From the NCBI RefSeq assembly GCF_007004095.1, contig NZ_VHJK01000001.1, positions 124,001 through 188,000 of the forward strand: a stretch of 64,000 nt of DNA, in the 5' to 3' direction. The stretch is from Erythrobacter insulae (GTDB taxonomy: Bacteria; Pseudomonadota; Alphaproteobacteria; Sphingomonadales; Sphingomonadaceae). The translations under genes were made by a program, and so were the position numbers. A model generated the notes under the pieces. It did not search any database. It was not told the origin of the DNA and saw nothing but the letters and a program-made list of their open reading frames with translations. Below, in pieces: positions 32,967 through 42,354 of the stretch; the first letter of the stretch is position 1, and each line of letters begins with the position of its first letter.

Positions 32967-33545
32967 TTACGATCCCGTTCCTACGGGTTCTTTCGCGCGG
33001 TGAAAAGTGTAACTCAAAGTAATCTGTTCGACATCCGCCATAAACTCATCTTCGAGGATCGCGGGATCGACGTAATACAGCACAGGCATGTTCACTTCCT
33101 GCCCGGGTTGCAGCGTCTGCTCGGTAAAGCAGAAGCATTGGATTTTATGGAAGTATTTGCCCGCCTGTGCCGGTTCAACATTGAATGTCGCGGTGCCGGT
33201 TACGGGATATTTGCTGTCGTTGCGCGCAATGTAGGACGCCAAATCGCGCTGCCCGATGCGCACCGTATCGGTCGCCTGCGCGGGATTGAAAGTCCAAGGA
33301 ACATCGCGGGCGGTGGATGCATCAAAACGAATTGAAATCTGCTTAGAAATCCCGGCGCGGGCCGCCGATATCGCTTCCGCTTCTGTTGCGACCTGAGTCG
33401 TCCCGCCAAAGCCGGTTACGCGGCAGAACAGATCGTAAAGCGGAACCGCAGCATAACCGAGACCAAGCATCGCCAGTGCACCGAGCAGCGCCAGGCCACC
33501 GGTCTGCAGGTTACGGTTATCCACCGAGGCATTCGCAGTGCTCAT
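32967..33545 (-). CDS. ctaG: Cytochrome c oxidase CuB assembly protein Cox11/CtaG
   Basis: The 192-aa protein has one N-terminal membrane helix (GGLALLGALAMLGLGYAAVPLYDLFC) and a periplasmic domain with the copper motif C-F-C in KIQCFCFTEQTLQPGQEVNMPVLYYVDP. CtaG delivers copper to CuB of subunit I. ATG 33545 shares its A with the stop of the small upstream ORF (TAATG), which fixes the start. Confidence 0.95.
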   Translation of the reverse strand: MSTANASVDNRNLQTGGLALLGALAMLGLGYAAVPLYDLFCRVTGFGGTTQVATEAEAISAARAGISKQISIRFDASTARDVPWTFNPAQATDTVRIGQRDLASYIARNDSKYPVTGTATFNVEPAQAGKYFHKIQCFCFTEQTLQPGQEVNMPVLYYVDPAILEDEFMADVEQITLSYTFHRAKEPVGTGS

Positions 33546-33673
33546 TATTGACCACCAATCCTTGCGATGGTGATCATGTAGAACAGCACCACAAAAAACA
33601 ACAGAGTGCCGCCAACCACAAGATTGCGGGCTTTTTGACGGCGCTTCACTTCGTTCTCGTCTTCCGGTGTCAT
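33545..33673 (-). CDS. 42-aa single-helix membrane protein in the oxidase operon (CoxF-like)
   Basis: This short ORF, easily missed, reads [17 protein letters not shown] followed by one hydrophobic helix ([20 protein letters not shown]) and RIGGQ. It overlaps ctaB by four bases (ATGA) and ctaG by one base (TAATG), so it fills the gap between them exactly. A tiny membrane protein at this position is known in many alphaproteobacterial cox operons (CoxF-type) and is presumed to help oxidase assembly. Confidence 0.85.
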   Translation of the reverse strand: MTPEDENEVKRRQKARNLVVGGTLLFFVVLFYMITIARIGGQ

Positions 33674-34617
33674 GCGAAGAAACCTCCACCGATAAGGCCG
33701 TTATTCTCAAGCAGACGATCTGCGACCAATGCCGCAAACAGCGCAAACAGGTAATAGATACTGAATTTGAAAAGCGTCTTTTCAGGCACCATCGGATCTT
33801 CGTCTGCGCGCGTGCGCGTGCCGACCGGCATGGCAAGTGCGAGGAACATCAACGAAAGGACTACGGCGACGGAACCAAATACCCAGCTTGTCGCGCCAAT
33901 GGCCCACGGCGCGATTGCGACCGGAGCAAGCAAGACGGTATAAACCAGTATCTGGAAACGGGTGGATTTCTCACCAGCGACAACCGGCATCATGGGGATG
34001 CCGACCTTCGCGTAATCGGATTTCATAAACAGCGCGAGTGCCCAGAAGTGCGGCGGTGTCCACATAAAGATGATGGCAAACAGCAAGACCGGCATGAGAG
34101 TGATCTCACCGGTCACTGCAATCCAGCCGATGAACGGGGGAAAAGCGCCCGAACCGCCGCCAATCACGATGTTCTGCGGCGTACGCGGCTTAAGCCACAT
34201 TGTGTAGACGACCGCATAATAGACAATTGCCACCGCAAGCGAAGCCGCAGCCAGCCAACCAATCGCAACACCCATCAGGCCAACCGATGTAACCGACAGG
34301 AAAATACCAAAATCTCTGGCATCCTTTGGCAGCATCCGACCGGAGGGAAGCGGCCGATTGGCAGTGCGCTTCATGCCCGCATCAAGATCCATCTCCCACC
34401 AATGGTTAAGTGCGGCGGAACCGCCAGCACCCATCGCGATGGCAAGGATCGCTGTAAAGCCGAGGATCGGATGGATGCTTCCCGGAGCCGCAAGCAGACC
34501 GCAAATGCCGGTGAAAATCACCAGCGTCATCACGCGCGGCTTTGTCAGCGTGAAAAAATCACGCCAATCGGCCGGCATCGGATGCGGTTTGGCAGTTGGG
34601 GTTAAAAGCGTGTCCAT
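33670..34617 (-). CDS. ctaB: Heme O synthase (protoheme IX farnesyltransferase)
   Basis: The 315-aa polytopic UbiA-superfamily protein has [24 protein letters not shown], the first Asp-rich site, and [30 protein letters not shown], the heme O synthase signature. It farnesylates heme b, the first step towards heme a for the adjacent oxidase. A heme A synthase gene is not in the window. It is separated from ctaD by a strong inverted repeat. Confidence 0.95.
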   Translation of the reverse strand: MDTLLTPTAKPHPMPADWRDFFTLTKPRVMTLVIFTGICGLLAAPGSIHPILGFTAILAIAMGAGGSAALNHWWEMDLDAGMKRTANRPLPSGRMLPKDARDFGIFLSVTSVGLMGVAIGWLAAASLAVAIVYYAVVYTMWLKPRTPQNIVIGGGSGAFPPFIGWIAVTGEITLMPVLLFAIIFMWTPPHFWALALFMKSDYAKVGIPMMPVVAGEKSTRFQILVYTVLLAPVAIAPWAIGATSWVFGSVAVVLSLMFLALAMPVGTRTRADEDPMVPEKTLFKFSIYYLFALFAALVADRLLENNGLIGGGFFA

Positions 34618-34650
34618 ATTCTACGTTTCAAGTGCCTGTCTGATTTGAAA

Positions 34651-34678
34651 GAGAGCGCGCTATCTCCAGCGCGCTCTC
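34651..34678. terminator. Perfect 11-bp inverted repeat between ctaD and ctaB
   Basis: GAGAGCGCGCT (34651-34661) and AGCGCGCTCTC (34668-34678) form a perfect GC-rich stem with a 6-base loop; on the minus strand TTTC follows. It lies inside the oxidase gene run, so partial termination or mRNA end protection after ctaC-ctaD is likely. Confidence 0.65.
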
Positions 34679-34739
34679 CCCCTTTTCTGTTTGGCCGCGG
34701 ATCACGGAGCAATTGCACCGATCCGCCGGTCCATCACGA

Positions 34740-36464
34740 TCAGGCCGAAGCCGGACGGTGGTCGTGGTAGTCGTGGTGATCCTCGATCACGGGAAGCGTT
34801 TCGAACTGGTGGAACGGTGGAGGGCTCGAAAGCGTCCATTCCAGCGTCGTCGCGCCTTCACCCCATGGGTTCGCAGCGGCTTTCTTACCGGCTGTGAATG
34901 CATAGACCAGGTTGACGAAGAAGATCAGCATCGAAGCAGCCATGATCACATAGCCATAAGAACTGATCTCGTTCCAGTATGCATAGGCCTCTGGATAGTC
35001 AGGGATACGGCGCGGCATTCCGTTCATACCCAGGAAGTGCTGCGGGAAGAAGATCACGTTCACACCGATGAAGAAACCCCAGAAATGAAGGTGCGAAAGA
35101 AGTTCGGAATGCATCCGTCCGCTCATCTTCGGGAACCAGTAATAGAAACCGGCGAACAACGAGAAGACCGCACCCATCGACAAGACATAGTGGAAGTGGG
35201 CAACCACATAATACGTGTCATGCAGGTTATCATCGATACCGCCATTGGCGAGCACAACACCGGTCACACCGCCGACGGTGAACAGGAAGATGAAACCCAT
35301 CGCCCAAACCATCGGTGATTTGAACTCCATGCTGCCGCCCCACATTGTGGCGATCCAGCTGAAGATCTTCACACCGGTTGGCACCGCGATTACCATCGTG
35401 GCTGCGGTGAAGTACATCTTCGTGTTTACGTCGAGGCCGACAGTGTACATGTGGTGCGCCCAGACGATGAAGCCGACGACACCGATTGCAACCATAGCAT
35501 AGGCCATGCCGAGGTAACCGAAGACCGGCTTACGGCTGAAAGTCGCGACGATCTGGGAGATCATGCCAAACCCTGGCAGAATCATGATGTACACTTCGGG
35601 GTGACCAAAGAACCAGAACAGGTGCTGGTAAAGAACAGGGTCCCCGCCGCCAGCTGGATCAAAGAATGTGGTCTGGAAGTTGCGATCGGTCAGCAACATC
35701 GTGATCGCCGCAGCAAGCACCGGAAGCGCAAGCAGAAGCAGGAATGCTGTGACCAGCACCGACCATACAAACAGCGGCATTTTGTGCAGGGTCATACCCG
35801 GCGCACGCATGTTGAAAATGGTGGTGATGAAGTTGGTGGCACCAAGGATAGAACCCGCGCCCGCAAGGTGAAGCGAGAAGATTGCAAAATCGACCGCAGG
35901 CCCCGGGTTACCGGTGGTTGAAAGCGGTGCGTAGACTGTCCAGCCCACACCTGCGCCCAGCGCGTCTGGCCCGGTACCCGGCACAAACAATGAGAAACAC
36001 AGGCTGATAAAGCCGGCTACAGTCAGCCAGAACGATACGTTGTTCATGCGCGGGAAGGCCATGTCCGGCGCACCAATCATAAGCGGTACGAACCAGTTAC
36101 CAAAACCGCCGATCATAGCCGGCATGACCATGAAGAAGACCATAATCAAACCGTGGGCCGTGATGAACACGTTCCACATGTGAAGGTTGGCGTTCTCTGT
36201 CGGGTTACCGCCAAAGAAAGCCACCGCATCGCCAAGATATTGAATGCCGGGTTCGGCCAGTTCAAGACGCATCACGCCTGACATGGCGCCGCCCACGATA
36301 CCCGCGATAATCGCGAAGATCAGATAAAGCGTGCCGATATCTTTGTGGTTGGTCGACATAAACCAGCGCGCGAAGAAACTCGGCTTATGATCGGCATGAT
36401 CATGTCCGTGGTCTCCGGCGTTTCCGGTTGTTGGGGTGTCGAAACCTTCAGCGGTGGTAGCCAT
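34740..36464 (-). CDS. ctaD: Cytochrome c oxidase subunit I (aa3 type)
   Basis: The 574-aa protein has twelve hydrophobic segments. Landmarks include [25 protein letters not shown] (low-spin heme ligand), [22 protein letters not shown] (CuB His and cross-linked Tyr region), [13 protein letters not shown] (CuB His pair) and [19 protein letters not shown] (heme ligands). This is an A-type heme-copper oxidase, reducing O2 to water while pumping protons. It lies 67 bases after ctaC on the same strand. Confidence 0.98.
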   Translation of the reverse strand: MATTAEGFDTPTTGNAGDHGHDHADHKPSFFARWFMSTNHKDIGTLYLIFAIIAGIVGGAMSGVMRLELAEPGIQYLGDAVAFFGGNPTENANLHMWNVFITAHGLIMVFFMVMPAMIGGFGNWFVPLMIGAPDMAFPRMNNVSFWLTVAGFISLCFSLFVPGTGPDALGAGVGWTVYAPLSTTGNPGPAVDFAIFSLHLAGAGSILGATNFITTIFNMRAPGMTLHKMPLFVWSVLVTAFLLLLALPVLAAAITMLLTDRNFQTTFFDPAGGGDPVLYQHLFWFFGHPEVYIMILPGFGMISQIVATFSRKPVFGYLGMAYAMVAIGVVGFIVWAHHMYTVGLDVNTKMYFTAATMVIAVPTGVKIFSWIATMWGGSMEFKSPMVWAMGFIFLFTVGGVTGVVLANGGIDDNLHDTYYVVAHFHYVLSMGAVFSLFAGFYYWFPKMSGRMHSELLSHLHFWGFFIGVNVIFFPQHFLGMNGMPRRIPDYPEAYAYWNEISSYGYVIMAASMLIFFVNLVYAFTAGKKAAANPWGEGATTLEWTLSSPPPFHQFETLPVIEDHHDYHDHRPASA

Positions 36465-36531
36465 GGTTTTGATTCTCTCGGTTCGTATCGTTTTCGTTAT
36501 TCAATCGGCGTTTGTATCAGCGCTCAGCGTC

Positions 36532-37584
36532 TTATGCAGCTGGCACCGCTTCTGCAGCGTCTTCGGTCGCAGCTTCTTCTGCAACTTCTTCAACGCCGGG
36601 CTTTTCGCCGCCCTGCTCGATGATCCATGCTTCGAATTCTTCCATCGGAAGAGCTTCAACCGCGATGGGCATGTAGCCGTGGCGCGCGCCGCACAATTCA
36701 GAACATTGACCGTAATAAAGGCCGGGCTCTTTAATTGTCAGCAATTTTTCGTTCAACCGGCCCGGTACAGCATCCATTTTGAACCAGAGCGATGGTACGG
36801 AAAATGCGTGGATCACATCAGCGGCAGTGGTCTGAATGCGCAGCGGAACACCGGCAGGAACAACCATCCGGTTGTCGACTGCGAGCTTCGCTGGCTCACC
36901 ATTGGCAATTGCATCAGCATCAGAAAGCATGTTGGAGATGATCTCCACATCGCCATAGTCTGGGTAATTGTAGCCCCAATACCACTGATAACCGGTTGCT
37001 TTGATCGTGATCGCCTCTTCCGGCGGTGTCTCGTATTGACGCGCAAGCAGCGTGATCGAAGGAACTGCGATCACGACAAGGATGAGCGCCGGTACAATCG
37101 TCCAGACGACTTCGATGAGCGTGTTGTGCGTGGTCTTCGAAGGCTCAGGATTGGCCTTGCGGTTGAACCGGATCACAACCCAGAACAGCAGGAACAGCAC
37201 AAACACGCTGATAGCGGTGATAACCGGCATCAAGATATAATCGTGCATGGCCAGCGCATAAAGACCATCTTCGGTATATTGATCCTGAAAAGTCATGCTT
37301 TTCAGGACATCGTCATTCGCGCTGGTGGGCATACCTTTGCCCTCTGTCGGCGTCATCGGCGTGTAAGCGCCAGAAGCCTCTGGTGCCACAGTGTCTCCGG
37401 CAGAAATTTCCTGCGGAGCCGCAGTGGCCGGAACCTCAGCGCCAACGGTTTCCTGCGCAATTGCAGTCTGCGGCGTAACCACAGCAAGCAACGCAGCAAA
37501 CGCTGTCAAAAAGCCAAACTTCAAACGGGTATGGATGTGCCCCATCATAAATGCGCCCAAACTAACTTTCGATTTTAATCCCAT
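36532..37584 (-). CDS. ctaC: Cytochrome c oxidase subunit II
   Basis: The 350-aa protein has a signal peptide (FGFLTAFAALLAVVTPQTAIAQ), two transmembrane helices and a periplasmic cupredoxin domain. The CuA site is complete: His in ADVIHAFSVPSL and CSELCGARHGYMPI with its two Cys, Glu, His and Met. An aromatic YQWYWGYNYPDYG stretch for electron entry is present. The C-terminal 25 residues are an acidic Ala/Glu tail. A promoter lies about 75-105 bases upstream. Confidence 0.97.
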   Translation of the reverse strand: MGLKSKVSLGAFMMGHIHTRLKFGFLTAFAALLAVVTPQTAIAQETVGAEVPATAAPQEISAGDTVAPEASGAYTPMTPTEGKGMPTSANDDVLKSMTFQDQYTEDGLYALAMHDYILMPVITAISVFVLFLLFWVVIRFNRKANPEPSKTTHNTLIEVVWTIVPALILVVIAVPSITLLARQYETPPEEAITIKATGYQWYWGYNYPDYGDVEIISNMLSDADAIANGEPAKLAVDNRMVVPAGVPLRIQTTAADVIHAFSVPSLWFKMDAVPGRLNEKLLTIKEPGLYYGQCSELCGARHGYMPIAVEALPMEEFEAWIIEQGGEKPGVEEVAEEAATEDAAEAVPAA

Positions 37585-37661
37585 GTCGCCTCTGATCCGC
37601 CGCGCTTTTGCGAAGTGAATCGGACGACGCCTTTGCCGACACTTATGTCAGCTTTGATGGC

Positions 37662-37690
37662 CTATTAGCCGTGCTTGCCCCGTGTCTCAA
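37662..37690 (-). promoter_or_regulatory. Probable promoter of the ctaC oxidase operon
   Basis: On the minus strand TTGAGA (37690-37685) and TAATAG (37667-37662) are separated by 17 bp. Transcription would start near 37655, about 70 bases before ctaC. No FNR box is visible in the 236-base gap 37585-37820, which also carries the leader of pyrE; no clear pyrE promoter was found. Confidence 0.55.
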
Positions 37691-37820
37691 GCGGTTCTAG
37701 GGAGAAAATTATGCAATGGTCTGTGTTTCCTGCGCAAGTTCGCCCTGTAAAGCCCGGTCTAGAGCTGGGTAAAAACCCTCTAATTGTCACCAAAACTGCT
37801 ATGCAAAGGCTTTGAAACTC

Positions 37821-38426
37821 ATGAACCCAGCCTCCGATCTGCCCCGCACTGAAGAGCAAGTGCTCGCCGAGTTTCGCGGCTCTGGTGCCCTACTGGAGGG
37901 GCATTTCAAACTCTCTTCGGGCAAACATAGTGGCCATTACCTACAATGCGCCCGTGTTCTGATGAACCCGGCGCGCGCCGCCCGATTGGCGCAGGCCGTA
38001 GTCGCTGGCCTACCCGATGAAATCGTGGAAAACGTGGATGTCGTCGTATCTCCGGCCATGGGCGGTATCATAATCGGCCATGAAATTGGCCGGGTGCTTG
38101 ATAAAGATGCGATCTTTCTTGAACGGCCCGAGGGTACATTTCATCTGCGGCGCGGTTTTGCGCTAGAGCCGGGATCGAGAGTCCTGATGGTTGAAGATGT
38201 CGTGACAACCGGACTCTCTAGCCGCGAAGCTATCGCCGCAATTGCCCGCGAAGGCGGTGAAGTAATCGCCGAATGCGCTTTGATTGATCGGTCGGTCGGG
38301 ACAGTCGATCTTGGCGTCCCGTTTTACCCGCTCGCCGCATTCGATTTTCCGACTTATGATGCAGACAGCATCCCGGAAAGCCTGGCGAGCGTAGATATAA
38401 CGAAGCCCGGCAGCCGCAAAGAATAA
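37821..38426 (+). CDS. pyrE: Orotate phosphoribosyltransferase
   Basis: About 201 aa from ATG 37821. It has the PRPP-binding motif in VLMVEDVVTTGLSSREAI (residues about 121-138), the flexible-loop SSGKHSGHYLQCARVLM and VDVVVSPAMGGIIIGHEIGR. It makes OMP from orotate and PRPP in pyrimidine synthesis. AAAGG precedes the ATG by 11 bases; TTG 37812 is an alternative. It starts a rightward run with pdxJ, acpS and lepB, a conserved alphaproteobacterial neighbourhood. Confidence 0.95.
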   Translation: MNPASDLPRTEEQVLAEFRGSGALLEGHFKLSSGKHSGHYLQCARVLMNPARAARLAQAVVAGLPDEIVENVDVVVSPAMGGIIIGHEIGRVLDKDAIFLERPEGTFHLRRGFALEPGSRVLMVEDVVTTGLSSREAIAAIAREGGEVIAECALIDRSVGTVDLGVPFYPLAAFDFPTYDADSIPESLASVDITKPGSRKE

Positions 38427-38433
38427 GCAGATT

Positions 38434-39189
38434 ATGACAGCATCGCTCCACCCACACCCACTGCGTCTCGGCGTGAACATTGATCATGTCGCGACGATCC
38501 GAAATGCGCGCGGAGGCGATCATCCCGATCCCGTCCGCGCAGCCGAAATCGTAAGCCGCGTTGGCGGTGACGGGATCACCGCGCATCTGCGCGAGGATCG
38601 CCGCCATATTCGCGATGAGGACTTGGCCCGCATTCAGGCGGCGACCAATCTTCCGCTTAATCTGGAAATGGCCGCAACCCGCGAAATGTTGGATATTGCA
38701 CTGCGCCACAAACCCCATGCGGCCTGCATTGTCCCGGAAAAGCGCGAAGAACGCACGACCGAAGGCGGGCTCGACGCAGCTGGATTGCACAACACATTGG
38801 TGCCGATTGTGGATGAACTGCGCAGCGCGGGCATCCGTGTGTCGCTGTTTATCGAGGCAAGCGAGCGCCAGCTCGACGCCGCGCTACGCCTTGGCGCTCC
38901 AGTTGTTGAATTTCACACCGGCGAATATGCCCATGCCATTCTTGACGGCGACAGTGACCGTATAGAGCGCGAACTGCGCCGCATCGCCGACATGTCCGCA
39001 CTCGCAGCAAAGAACGGAATCGAGCCGCACGCAGGGCACGGACTCACCTATGATAATGTCCAACCGATTGCCGCAATACCTCACATCGCCGAACTGAATA
39101 TCGGACATTATCTGGTGGGTGAGGCGGTTTTTGTGGGGCTGGAAAATGCTGTGCTCCGGATGCGCGAATTGATGGATGATGCACGCTGA
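38434..39189 (+). CDS. pdxJ: Pyridoxine 5'-phosphate synthase
   Basis: The 251-aa TIM-barrel enzyme contains LRLGVNIDHVATIRNARGGDHPDP, GITAHLREDRRHI, NLPLNLEMAAT, ACIVPEKREERTTEGGLD and the C-terminal PHAGHGLTYDNV with NIGHYLVGEAVFVGL. It condenses 1-deoxyxylulose 5-phosphate with 3-amino-1-hydroxyacetone phosphate. It follows pyrE by 7 bases. Confidence 0.97.
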   Translation: MTASLHPHPLRLGVNIDHVATIRNARGGDHPDPVRAAEIVSRVGGDGITAHLREDRRHIRDEDLARIQAATNLPLNLEMAATREMLDIALRHKPHAACIVPEKREERTTEGGLDAAGLHNTLVPIVDELRSAGIRVSLFIEASERQLDAALRLGAPVVEFHTGEYAHAILDGDSDRIERELRRIADMSALAAKNGIEPHAGHGLTYDNVQPIAAIPHIAELNIGHYLVGEAVFVGLENAVLRMRELMDDAR

Positions 39190-39190
39190 T

Positions 39191-39478
39191 ATGGACACCA
39201 GCAAAGCACCGGACCTGACGGCAGAACAGAAACGCTGGGCGTTCCTCGGATCGACAATGCTGCTTACGGCGGTCGGTTTTCTTGGGTTTGCCTTTGCAGA
39301 AGGCATCATGCTGCCGTTCGCGATAGGATGGGTGGTGTTGCAGATGTTCGGGTATGTCGGATCATTGAAACTGGGCAATGGCGATCTTGCCCATCCGTTG
39401 TTCAAAACTCAGGTGATGCTGCACATGATGGTGCTGGGCCTGCTGATCGCTTTGGTTATCAGGGCAACTCCGGGTTGA
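39191..39478 (+). CDS. Hypothetical small membrane protein
   Basis: About 95 aa from ATG 39191; ATG 39176, overlapping pdxJ, is an alternative. A short polar start (MDTSKAPDLTAEQKRW) precedes three hydrophobic stretches: FLGSTMLLTAVGFLGFAF, GIMLPFAIGWVVLQMFGYV and QVMLHMMVLGLLIALVI. I do not recognise the family. The downstream gene starts at TTG within this stop codon (TTGA), so the two are coupled and may form a complex. Confidence 0.55.
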   Translation: MDTSKAPDLTAEQKRWAFLGSTMLLTAVGFLGFAFAEGIMLPFAIGWVVLQMFGYVGSLKLGNGDLAHPLFKTQVMLHMMVLGLLIALVIRATPG

Positions 39479-39780
39479 GAACGGCTACGCCTCGCAGTTG
39501 GCCGCTGATCCTGTTGCTGGTTTGGTACGGGATACTTTTGATCGGCACCGGGGGCATGTTCTTGCTCGCGCTGGCTTTTGGATCGGAGGCCTATCGCGGC
39601 AGGCCAATCCCGCTTGGCGAAATGGCGATCATCTGTGCCACTGTATTGATCACAGTGGCGTTTATTGCACTCACGGTGTATCTTTGGAACACGGGCCAGG
39701 AACAATTTGTCTTTATGCTGTTTGGGCTTAGCGTCATTGGCGCTGCAATCATCTTACTCGCAGCCGGAGCGGTCATTTAG
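39475..39780 (+). CDS. Hypothetical small membrane protein, coupled to its upstream partner
   Basis: The 101-aa ORF starts at TTG 39475, overlapping the stop of the preceding gene. It has three hydrophobic segments: [47 protein letters not shown] and [23 protein letters not shown]. No family is recognised. It ends 2 bases before acpS. The dense packing within a conserved metabolic run argues that both small membrane genes are real. Confidence 0.55.
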   Translation: MRTATPRSWPLILLLVWYGILLIGTGGMFLLALAFGSEAYRGRPIPLGEMAIICATVLITVAFIALTVYLWNTGQEQFVFMLFGLSVIGAAIILLAAGAVI

Positions 39781-39782
39781 AT

Positions 39783-40193
39783 ATGTTAATCGGTCTTGGC
39801 TCTGATCTGTGCAATATTGAACGCATTCAAAATTCGCTCGACCGGTTTGGCAAGCGTTTCGAAAACCGCGTTTTTACTGATATCGAGCGCGCGAAAGCCC
39901 GTCGCCGCCCTTTTACCATTGCCGGAACGTACGCCAAACGCTTCGCTGCGAAAGAAGCCTTCAGCAAGGCCGTAGGCACGGGGTTTAAACGCGGTGTGTT
40001 CATGAAAGATATCGGCGTGGTCAACGCGCCTTCGGGTGCACCCACACTTGCTCTCACCGGCGGCGCTGCAAAGCGGCTTGAAGAAATGATCCCTTCAGGC
40101 CATGAGGCGCATATTCATCTTACCCTAACCGACGATCATCCATGGGCACAGGCCTTCGTCATAATCGAAGCCCTGCCCATGACCGACGTTTGA
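39783..40193 (+). CDS. acpS: Holo-[acyl-carrier-protein] synthase
   Basis: The 136-aa phosphopantetheinyl transferase starts [15 protein letters not shown] (Asp8 metal ligand), with [18 protein letters not shown] carrying the catalytic E-x3-K pattern. It moves 4'-phosphopantetheine from CoA to apo-ACP. It lies between the small membrane genes and lepB in the pdxJ-acpS-lepB neighbourhood. Confidence 0.96.
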   Translation: MLIGLGSDLCNIERIQNSLDRFGKRFENRVFTDIERAKARRRPFTIAGTYAKRFAAKEAFSKAVGTGFKRGVFMKDIGVVNAPSGAPTLALTGGAAKRLEEMIPSGHEAHIHLTLTDDHPWAQAFVIIEALPMTDV

Positions 40194-40215
40194 ACAGAGT
40201 GCCGAAACCAAAATT

Positions 40216-41094
40216 GTGAACCATCAAACCGACCCTCAGACCGAAGAAAAGATCAACTGGTTCGCCGAACTGCGCGGGCTGGCGATCATGCTGCTCGCAG
40301 TGCTGGCGTTTCACAGTCTCGTCGCCAAACCATTCTACATTCCCTCCACCTCCATGATGCCCAGCCTGTATGTTGGTGACCGCCTCGTGGTGAGCAAATA
40401 TCCCTATGGTTGGTCATGGGCATCGGCGAGTTTTCACATGCTGCCGCGCGGCGAATGGCGCGTGCTTGGCTCAAACCCTGAATATGGTGACATCGTCATT
40501 CCGGTTCATCCGACCCGTAACGAGGATTATATCAAGCGTGTCGTTGCGCTTCCGGGGGACACGATTGAGGTTCGCGATGGCCGGATCATCCTTAATGGAG
40601 TTCCGGTAAAACGCGAAATCGTGCCGCCGGTTCGTATTCCATTCGAACCAGAATTGCTGTGCGATAGCAGCTTGGGCAAGCGTGCCTGTCTTGAAAATTT
40701 TGACCGGTACAGAGTGACCGGTGCAGACGGGACAGACTATTTTGAGCCGGAAACCTACCGGGAAACTCTGCCCAACGGCGCGACCTATCTGGTCATCGAC
40801 CACACCAACCAGCCGCTTGATAATTTCGGGCCTCAGGTCATTCCCGAAGACCACGTTTTCGTCATGGGTGATAACCGTGATGAAAGCGCCGACAGCCGCG
40901 CGCCTGCCGAAGCGCGCGGATTAGGCGGAGCCATTCCGATGGAAAACATTGGCGGCCGCGCGGAATTCATCACCTTCTCACTCGACGGATCGACCACGTG
41001 GAACCCGGCGAGCTGGTTCTCAAGCCTTCGCGGTGATCGGGCATGGACAACGCTGCGCCCGCCAATCGCCGAAGGATATGAAACCGAAGAGTGA
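40216..41094 (+). CDS. lepB: Signal peptidase I
   Basis: The 292-aa protein has one N-terminal membrane helix (LAIMLLAVLAFHSLVAKPF). The catalytic Ser46 is in PSTSMMPSL and the Lys107 base in NEDYIKRVVALPGDTIE; the GDNRDESADSR box lies near the C-terminus. It removes signal peptides from exported proteins such as the CHAT protein and CtaC of this window. The start is GTG 40216 with a poor ribosome site. In many relatives rnc and era follow lepB; here a DUF3089 gene does. Confidence 0.95.
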   Translation: MNHQTDPQTEEKINWFAELRGLAIMLLAVLAFHSLVAKPFYIPSTSMMPSLYVGDRLVVSKYPYGWSWASASFHMLPRGEWRVLGSNPEYGDIVIPVHPTRNEDYIKRVVALPGDTIEVRDGRIILNGVPVKREIVPPVRIPFEPELLCDSSLGKRACLENFDRYRVTGADGTDYFEPETYRETLPNGATYLVIDHTNQPLDNFGPQVIPEDHVFVMGDNRDESADSRAPAEARGLGGAIPMENIGGRAEFITFSLDGSTTWNPASWFSSLRGDRAWTTLRPPIAEGYETEE

Positions 41095-41115
41095 AGCGGG
41101 CGTTAGTGGACCATC

Positions 41116-42354
41116 ATGGCCAAAAAATTTCTCTACTTCATCGCGATCTGTATCGTTCTCTTCCTCGTCGGCCGCATCGGTTACGAGATGTTTCAGGACG
41201 AACTGGCCGAGTTTGCGCTCGTCCCGTCATCTGAATTCAACCCGACAAAGCCGCTCGAGGCGAACGCGTACCAAGATACCGCCTTGTGGTATTCCCGGCC
41301 CGGGATCGGGGTAACCGACCCTGCGCGTTGGCAACCTGCGATGGCGACCAGCATTATGGATAGCGCCGATGGAGCAGAGGGCGCCGACACAGCAAATAAC
41401 GCCAATGCAGCAGCTACCCAAAGCGTGGCGGGCAAGGCCGTAACGCGCCCAAAGGCAGCAGCCGATGCAACTGCTATTGATGCGGTCGGCGATTACGCAG
41501 TCTTTTTCGTTCACCCGACCAGTTATCTAAGCCGTGACAATTGGAATGCCCCGATCGGCGATGATGAAGCAGAACGTATCGCGCGGCTGTATGTGCGCGG
41601 AATGGCAAGCCCATTTAATTCAGCGAGCGAAATCTGGGCGCCGCGTTATCGCCAGGCGACTATGGGTTCGTTTCTTACCGATGCGCCCGAAGCAGAGCAG
41701 GCCATCGATGCTGCTTATGCCGATGTCGTCGAAGCCTATCGGTATTTCCTCAGTTCACTGGATGACAGCACGCCGATTGTGCTTGCAGGACATTCACAGG
41801 GATCGCTGCATCTCTTAAGGTTGCTGCGCGAAGAAGTGAAAGGCTCACCCACCGCCGAGCGATTGGTAGGGGCATATGTGATTGGATGGCCGATATCGGT
41901 CGATCATGACGTACCCGAGCTCGGCTTTGCCGCATGTGCCACTCCCGCTCAGACTGGCTGTATCGTATCATGGTCCAGCTTTGCAGAGCCTGCCGACCCG
42001 TCGCGCGTGATCGAAACATATGCGAATTCGATTGGCTTTGATGGCAACAAACGCGGCACCAGCCAGATTCTCTGCACCAACCCCCTGACCGGCACCTATG
42101 GCGGCAAGGCGCCGGCCAGCGCCAATCTCGGTACGCTTGTCCCCGATGATATGATGTCGACCGGCCAGCTAGTGCCCGGCGCGGTTCCGGCTCGCTGCGA
42201 TGAACGCGGATTGTTGCTGATCGGTGATCCGCCGGAACTTGGCTCATACGTGCTGCCGGGCAACAATTATCATGTTTACGATCTGCCTTTGTTTTGGGCC
42301 AACACCCAAGCCGATGTGAATCGCCGTGTGCCCGCATGGGAGGCGGCGCGCTGA
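41116..42354 (+). CDS. DUF3089 alpha/beta-hydrolase-fold protein
   Basis: The 412-aa protein has an N-terminal membrane anchor or signal segment (FLYFIAICIVLFLVGRIGY) and a low-complexity Ala-rich insert (residues about 88-117). The DUF3089 domain has DYAVFFVHPTSYLSRDNWNAP and the nucleophile elbow GHSQGSLHLLRLL. The family is a lipase/esterase-like hydrolase group of unknown substrate. It overlaps ruvX by 19 bases. Confidence 0.82.
   Translation: MAKKFLYFIAICIVLFLVGRIGYEMFQDELAEFALVPSSEFNPTKPLEANAYQDTALWYSRPGIGVTDPARWQPAMATSIMDSADGAEGADTANNANAAATQSVAGKAVTRPKAAADATAIDAVGDYAVFFVHPTSYLSRDNWNAPIGDDEAERIARLYVRGMASPFNSASEIWAPRYRQATMGSFLTDAPEAEQAIDAAYADVVEAYRYFLSSLDDSTPIVLAGHSQGSLHLLRLLREEVKGSPTAERLVGAYVIGWPISVDHDVPELGFAACATPAQTGCIVSWSSFAEPADPSRVIETYANSIGFDGNKRGTSQILCTNPLTGTYGGKAPASANLGTLVPDDMMSTGQLVPGAVPARCDERGLLLIGDPPELGSYVLPGNNYHVYDLPLFWANTQADVNRRVPAWEAAR

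Noticed and set aside
31946-33022. 358-codon open frame on the plus strand opposite ctaE and DUF983
   Set aside because: It is antisense to well-conserved oxidase genes, has no family resemblance and a composition rich in Arg/His/Gln typical of GC-rich shadow frames.
33667-34605. 312-codon open frame opposite ctaB
   Set aside because: Antisense to heme O synthase and rich in low-similarity Arg/His/Asp residues; a shadow of the membrane-protein codons.
36436-37578. 380-codon open frame on the plus strand opposite ctaC
   Set aside because: It runs fully antisense to subunit II, whose CuA motif and membrane helices are unmistakable; no ribosome site or recognisable domain.
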